This document shows positions 23,228 to 26,951 of a stretch of DNA of 26,951 nucleotides, piece by piece (position 1 is the stretch's first letter; each line of letters opens with the position of its first letter). Source of the DNA: an uncultured Oscillospiraceae bacterium (GTDB taxonomy: Bacteria; Bacillota; Clostridia; Oscillospirales; Acutalibacteraceae); contig CAJUPK010000013.1 in assembly GCA_910588415.1 (NCBI GenBank), positions 1-26,951 of the forward strand, read 5' to 3'. The notes under the pieces are model-generated. The model did not search any database. It was not told where the DNA came from and worked only from the letters and a program-made list of their open reading frames with translations. The position numbers were made by a program, and so were the translations under genes.

Positions 23228-24490
23228 ATGAGAGACGAGACCAAATGCCTGCACTCCGGCTACACCCCGGGCAACGGAGAGCCCCGGGTGCTGCCCATTG
23301 TACAAAGCACCACCTATGTGTACGATTCCGCCGCGGAGGTGGCCGCCATTTTTGACGACCCCACCCGGGGCCTGTGCTACTCCCGCTTCGGCAACCCCAC
23401 GGTGATGGCCGTGGAGGCAAAAATCGCGGACCTGGAGGGCGGCGTAGGCGCTATGTGTACCACCTCCGGCCAGGCGGCCAGCCTGCTGTCCATCCTGAAC
23501 ATCTGCTCCGCGGGGGACAGCATTGTCAGCCTGCCCACCATCTATGGGGGCACCATCAATCTGTTCAGCTTTACTCTGAAAAAGCTGGGCATTGAGTGCA
23601 TCTATGTGGACAGCAGCAGCTCGGACGAGGAGATCAAGGCGGCCTTTAAGCCCAACACCAAGCTGGTCTTTGGAGAGACCATTGCCAATCCCGCTTTAAA
23701 GGTGCTGGACATCCAGCGCTTTGCGGATATTGCCCATGCCATGGGCGTGCCCCTGATTGTGGACAACACCTTTGCCACGCCGGTGCTGTGCAAGCCCTTC
23801 CAGTTTGGGGCGGATATTCTTATTCACTCCACCACCAAGTACATGGACGGCCACGCGGTGCAGGTGGGGGGCGTGATTGTGGACAGCGGCAAGTTTGACT
23901 GGACCAATGGGAAATTCCCAGAGCTGACAGAGCCGGACGAGTCCTACCACGGCATCTCCTACACCCAGCAGTATGGAAACATGGCCTATATCATCAAGGC
24001 CCGTATGCAGCTGATGCGGGACTTTGGCGTGTATCCGGCGGCCCACTCGGCCTTCCTGCTGAACCTGGGCCTGGAGACCCTGCCTGTGCGTATGCAGCGG
24101 TACTGTGAGAACGCCCTGGCTGTGGCCAGGTTCCTGGAGAGCAGCCCGGCGGTGGAGAGCGTGATTTACCCAGGGCTGGAGTCCAGCCCGGACTATGCCC
24201 TGGCTCAGAAGTACCTGAAGGGCTGCAGTGGGGTCATCTCCTTTATCATCAAGGGGGGCAGGCCCGCGGCTGCCAAATTTATGGACAGCCTGAAGCTGGC
24301 CTCCAACGAGGTGCATGTGGCGGATATCCGCACCTGCGTGCTGCACCCGGCCAGCGAGACCCACCGGCAGCTGACAGACGAGCAGCTGGCCGCGGCTGGC
24401 ATTGACGGCGGCATGATCCGCTTCTCTGTGGGCCTGGAGAATGTGGACGACATCCTGGAGGACCTGGCCGCTGCGCTGGCGGCCGTGTAA
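23228..24490 (+). CDS. metY: O-acetylhomoserine sulfhydrylase (PLP enzyme)
   Basis: A 420-residue Cys/Met-metabolism PLP enzyme. It most likely makes homocysteine from O-acetylhomoserine and sulfide, a direct route to methionine. The PLP lysine is Lys204 in HSTTKYMDGH; Asp179 (VDNTFATP) should contact the pyridine nitrogen; Tyr51-Ser-Arg53 (CYSRFGNPT) and Ser80-Gly81 bind the phosphate; SSNEVH-type residues near the C-terminus (KLASNEVHVADIRT) fit the MetY branch. Cystathionine gamma-synthase or methionine gamma-lyase are the main alternatives, but the length (about 420 against 380-400) favours MetY. AAGGAGA ribosome site. Sits between two esterase genes with gaps of about 19 and 14 bp, so clearly one transcription unit. 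Confidence 0.88.
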   Translation: MRDETKCLHSGYTPGNGEPRVLPIVQSTTYVYDSAAEVAAIFDDPTRGLCYSRFGNPTVMAVEAKIADLEGGVGAMCTTSGQAASLLSILNICSAGDSIVSLPTIYGGTINLFSFTLKKLGIECIYVDSSSSDEEIKAAFKPNTKLVFGETIANPALKVLDIQRFADIAHAMGVPLIVDNTFATPVLCKPFQFGADILIHSTTKYMDGHAVQVGGVIVDSGKFDWTNGKFPELTEPDESYHGISYTQQYGNMAYIIKARMQLMRDFGVYPAAHSAFLLNLGLETLPVRMQRYCENALAVARFLESSPAVESVIYPGLESSPDYALAQKYLKGCSGVISFIIKGGRPAAAKFMDSLKLASNEVHVADIRTCVLHPASETHRQLTDEQLAAAGIDGGMIRFSVGLENVDDILEDLAAALAAV

Positions 24491-24504
24491 GGGGGAGAAT
24501 TGGT

Positions 24505-25341
24505 ATGGCTCTGGTCCATCTAAACTTTCAAAGCCAATATTTGGGCAACAATACAGATGTAAATGTGATTCTGCCCGACAAGCCCTGGGACAAGACCCCC
24601 GCCCAGTTCTACTCCGCCGGAGAAAGGTTTCCGGTGCTCTGGCTGCTTCACGGCACCTTTGGGGACTATACGGACTGGCTGCGCAAGTCCAATATTGAGA
24701 GCTACGCCTGCCGCAGAAACCTGATGGTGGTGATGCCCAGCGGGATGAACGCCAATTACGTGAACTGGGACGGCTTTGGCACTGGCTATCATGCCTGGGA
24801 CTATCTCACCGAGGAGCTGATGCCCCTCGTACAGAACTGGTTCCCGGCCTCGGACCAGCGGAAGGACAATTTTATTGCCGGACTTTCTATGGGCGGCAAT
24901 GGGGCCATGCAGTACGCGGCCGGGCACCCGGAGAAATTTGCGGCAGCCGCCAGCCTCTCCAACGCCCCCACGGACCTGAAGCAGATGAAAACTCCCCCGT
25001 ACGACGGGAACGCCCAGGCAGAGGGCACGGCGCTGTTCAACAGGCGGGCGGTAAACCTGGTGGAGAACTTTGGGGGCCTGGAGGGCTACATCCACTCGCC
25101 CATCAATGTGTGGGACCGCCTGCCAGAGCTGATGGCGGCGGGCACTTTGCCCAGGCTCTACTTCTGCTGCGGCCAGGAGGACCAGCTGATCTGGGAGAAA
25201 TACCAGACCTTCAAGGCCCATGCCAAAGAGATCGGCTTGCCCGCCCGGTTTGAAGAGGCCCCGGGCTACACCCATGAGTGGGCCTTCTGGGACCTGTTTA
25301 TTCAGAAAGCCATCGGCTTTTTCCTGGATGAGCCCCAATAG
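24505..25341 (+). CDS. Alpha/beta-hydrolase esterase, second copy
   Basis: A 278-residue esterase of the same family as the gene before metY. Triad: Ser128 in AGLSMGG, Asp226 in GQEDQ, His257 in YTHEW; oxyanion segment LWLLHG at 45-50. Shared blocks with the first copy include the N-terminal NF.S start, LLHGxFGxYTDW, VVMPSG and the nucleophile elbow, but the region after the elbow (about 150-215) differs, which points to a different acyl pocket. Likely cytoplasmic. GGGGGAGA ribosome site; the gene starts 14 bp after metY and ends the operon. Confidence 0.88.
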   Translation: MALVHLNFQSQYLGNNTDVNVILPDKPWDKTPAQFYSAGERFPVLWLLHGTFGDYTDWLRKSNIESYACRRNLMVVMPSGMNANYVNWDGFGTGYHAWDYLTEELMPLVQNWFPASDQRKDNFIAGLSMGGNGAMQYAAGHPEKFAAAASLSNAPTDLKQMKTPPYDGNAQAEGTALFNRRAVNLVENFGGLEGYIHSPINVWDRLPELMAAGTLPRLYFCCGQEDQLIWEKYQTFKAHAKEIGLPARFEEAPGYTHEWAFWDLFIQKAIGFFLDEPQ

Positions 25342-25380
25342 CAGATAGGGCCCACAGCGGCCAGGGAAAAGGGGAAGGCC

Positions 25381-25416
25381 AGGCAGGCGCGGTTCAAAGC
25401 GGTATCCTGCCTTTTT
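25381..25416 (+). terminator. Terminator of the valS-metY gene group
   Basis: AGGCAGG (25381-25387) pairs with CCTGCCT (25406-25412) across an 18-nt loop and is followed by TTTT. A second hairpin without T-tract, GGGGGC/GCCCCC (25424-25438), follows. Confidence 0.65.
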
Positions 25417-25500
25417 GAAACCAGGGGGCATGGCCCCCACATTTTGCCAATTCACGCTGGGTGACGGTTATCATAGGGAACCGGGAAAAAACCAGACAAT

Positions 25501-25536
25501 AAAAAGGACCGGGAGAAAAACTCTCCGGTCCTTTTG
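25501..25536. terminator. Bidirectional terminator
   Basis: AAAAGGACCGG (25502-25512) pairs with CCGGTCCTTTT (25525-25535); GAG/CTC extends the stem inward. A and T tracts on the two sides allow termination both ways: for the esterase end from the left, and for the zinc-ribbon gene from the right, whose stop is 20 bp away. Confidence 0.85.
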
Positions 25537-25554
25537 GCGTTTACAGGTTATCCC

Positions 25555-26025
25555 TTAGGGAAACTGTCTGGGGGGAATGTCCGAAACCTGGGGCTCAGGG
25601 CCTTGGGCAGCCTGGGCCTCGGCCTGGTCGTTGGGGCCGCCCTCCTGGGGAATAGGCTCCTCCTCCACGGCCAGCTTTGCGCCGCAGCTGCTGCAGAAAG
25701 CAGCCGTGTTGCTGCACTGCACGCCGCAGGAGGGGCAGACCACCTTGTTCTGCTTGTCGTTCAGCTCTTTGGCAATGGCGGTAGCCTGGGCTTTCAGCTC
25801 ATCTATCTCGGCCATTTTGCCCACAGCCTCCGGGTCGGCAGCCGTAAGCTCCCGGCAATTCTCATACACATACTGGCCCAGGGTCTCATACCGCTTGGTG
25901 ATCTCAGCGTTGACCTCGGCGGCGCCAATACGCAGCTTGGACACATCCACCAGCTGCCCGGCCTTGCGGCCCACAGCCTCTGCGGCAGATTTGGCGTTTA
26001 CAACTACGTCGTCGAAAATACCCAT
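25555..26025 (-). CDS. Small coiled-coil zinc-ribbon protein
   Basis: A 156-residue protein of unknown role. Residues 1-95 are helical and charged with a coiled-coil look, starting MGIFDDVVVNAK. Then comes a zinc ribbon with Cys97-x2-Cys100 and Cys111-x2-Cys114 (CPSC...CSSC), and a Pro/Gln/Glu-rich disordered tail. Similar small proteins occur widely in Clostridia, usually annotated only as zinc-ribbon proteins. No signal peptide or membrane segment is seen. A textbook AGGAGG site precedes the start. Single gene with its own promoter and terminator. Confidence 0.8.
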   Translation of the reverse strand: MGIFDDVVVNAKSAAEAVGRKAGQLVDVSKLRIGAAEVNAEITKRYETLGQYVYENCRELTAADPEAVGKMAEIDELKAQATAIAKELNDKQNKVVCPSCGVQCSNTAAFCSSCGAKLAVEEEPIPQEGGPNDQAEAQAAQGPEPQVSDIPPRQFP

Positions 26026-26081
26026 AATAACGTCCTCCTTTTGTAGTGGTAAAAGGGGCCAAAGCTCCTTTCTTGCCTCTT

Positions 26082-26110
26082 ATTATAGCAAGCCTGAAGG
26101 GGAAAGTAAA
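26082..26110 (-). promoter_or_regulatory. Promoter of the zinc-ribbon gene
   Basis: Read leftward, TTTACT (26110-26105), 17 bp, TATAAT (26087-26082). The leader is about 50 nt. The rest of 26111-26212 shows no feature. Confidence 0.7.
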
Positions 26111-26212
26111 GCCAATTTCCCTTTCAAAATAATTAAGAATTCTTTAAAATGGGGCTAAACACCCAAAAAATGGGGGAAAACCGCGCTGCTTCCCGGCAAA
26201 GGGGAGGGAAAT

Positions 26213-26951
26213 CTATTGCCCCAAAAACTCCCGCAGCATGGAGTTTGGCGGGACCAGCCCGCTGTCCACAGGCTCAAAGCGCATCAGCCGGGACTCCAAA
26301 TCCCGGGCCTTTTTGTAGTACAGGCTGTCCATGGCAATGGCCCGCAGCAGGGGAATGGCCACTGTGCGCAGCACGCAGGGCTCGTAGATGTGGATGGAGT
26401 TCACCGTGTAGTCCGCGCCAATCCGGTAGGGGCGGATATAGCGGTTTTCCCCCTCTACCACCTGGGGCCACATGGAAAGGGTGGTCTCTGCGTCTGAGCC
26501 CCGGAACTGGATGTCCCGCACGATCCGCCGCACCAGCCGCAGGTCCCAGGGGGAGATCACCTCGCCGTTGGCGTCCTTAATCTGCTGCTTTACGCTGACA
26601 TAAAGCTTCATGCAGCTCTCCTCCGGCAGGTCCCGGGTAAACACAGGGTTCAGCCCATGGATCCCCTCCACAATGGCCAGGTCCTCGGGGCCCAGGCAAT
26701 AGGGCTGCTCCGGACCCTCCGGACGGCCCAGGGTAAAGCTGTATTGGGGAACCGAGAAGGGCTGGCAGTCAATCACGCTCTGCAGGGTCTGCCGGAGGCG
26801 CTCTATATCCAGGGCCTCTACCGTCTCATAGTCATAGGACCCGTCTGGCAGGCGGGGGGTTTTGTCCCGGCCCAGATAGAACTCGTCCATGGAGATAATC
26901 ACAGCCCGCACGCCAAAATCCCCCAGATAGTCCCGCAGCAGGTGAGCCGTG
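26213..26951 (-). CDS. Nucleoside (uridine) kinase, start beyond window
   Basis: The frame is open to the right edge, so only the C-terminal ~246 residues are present and the Walker A loop lies outside. It belongs to the uridine kinase / phosphoribulokinase family of P-loop kinases: VIISMDEFYLGRDKTPR gives the substrate-binding Asp, DGSYDYETVEALD follows, and VEGIHGLNP is the Walker B-like strand. Further on are conserved Arg-rich RLVRRIVRDIQFRG and the C-terminal SGLVPPNSMLREFLGQ. That ending is typical of the larger clostridial nucleoside kinases that carry a threonyl-tRNA-synthetase-like N-terminal half, so the full gene is probably about 550 codons. An internal GTG at 26911 is not a start, since family sequence continues upstream of it. 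Confidence 0.8.
   Translation of the reverse strand, partial: TAHLLRDYLGDFGVRAVIISMDEFYLGRDKTPRLPDGSYDYETVEALDIERLRQTLQSVIDCQPFSVPQYSFTLGRPEGPEQPYCLGPEDLAIVEGIHGLNPVFTRDLPEESCMKLYVSVKQQIKDANGEVISPWDLRLVRRIVRDIQFRGSDAETTLSMWPQVVEGENRYIRPYRIGADYTVNSIHIYEPCVLRTVAIPLLRAIAMDSLYYKKARDLESRLMRFEPVDSGLVPPNSMLREFLGQ

Noticed and set aside
1..26951. Mobile element, prophage, CRISPR array or defence system
   Set aside because: No transposase, integrase, att-like repeats, regularly spaced identical repeats with spacers, or nuclease/helicase genes; the 72-nt leader units are imperfect and structured, not CRISPR.

Overview
The window looks like chromosomal DNA from a moderately GC-rich, Gram-positive anaerobe of the Clostridia. 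An Oscillospirales/Ruminococcaceae-type gut bacterium is my best guess. The reasons are strong AGGAGG ribosome sites, consensus sigma-A promoters, SLH-anchored surface proteins, a large lipoprotein-dependent peptide ABC system, a domain-permuted GH3 glucosidase of the rumen/gut type, and a nucleoside kinase of the type seen in Clostridia. I saw no rRNA, tRNA, CRISPR array, integrase or transposase. This assignment is inference from gene content, not from a marker-gene search.

Left part (1-5260): a hairpin-dense non-coding stretch (1-230), then a minus-strand ABC exporter (219-1913). A regulatory region rich in inverted repeats (1914-2393) carries divergent promoters. It is followed by a plus-strand GH3 beta-glucosidase (2394-5192) whose domain order is swapped, and which ends at a clear terminator.

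Centre (5260-15690): one long oligopeptide-uptake operon. It starts at a perfect TTGACA-N17-TATAAT promoter preceded by a 14-bp palindrome. A leader of about 590 nt contains four tandem ~72-nt units able to form competing hairpins. Then come a lipoprotein binding protein, a run of stem-loops, two permeases, two ATPases, and a membrane-anchored protein that resembles a degenerate ApbE (FMN transferase) fold. Several parts are unusual: the OppB-like permease has a very large external loop, the OppD-like ATPase carries a ~235-residue charged insertion and lacks most of its iron-sulphur cysteines, and the OppF-like ATPase ends in two membrane helices. This operon is the most likely place for something undescribed.

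Right part (15690-26951): a divergent pair of secreted SLH proteins, an NlpC/P60-type peptidoglycan hydrolase (minus) and a transglutaminase-like protein (plus), share a promoter region with 11-bp-spaced GGTTAC repeats. Next is a tightly packed group valS - esterase - metY (O-acetylhomoserine sulfhydrylase) - esterase, where two paralogous esterases flank metY. It ends at terminators. A minus-strand zinc-ribbon protein and a nucleoside (uridine) kinase cut by the window edge complete the region.
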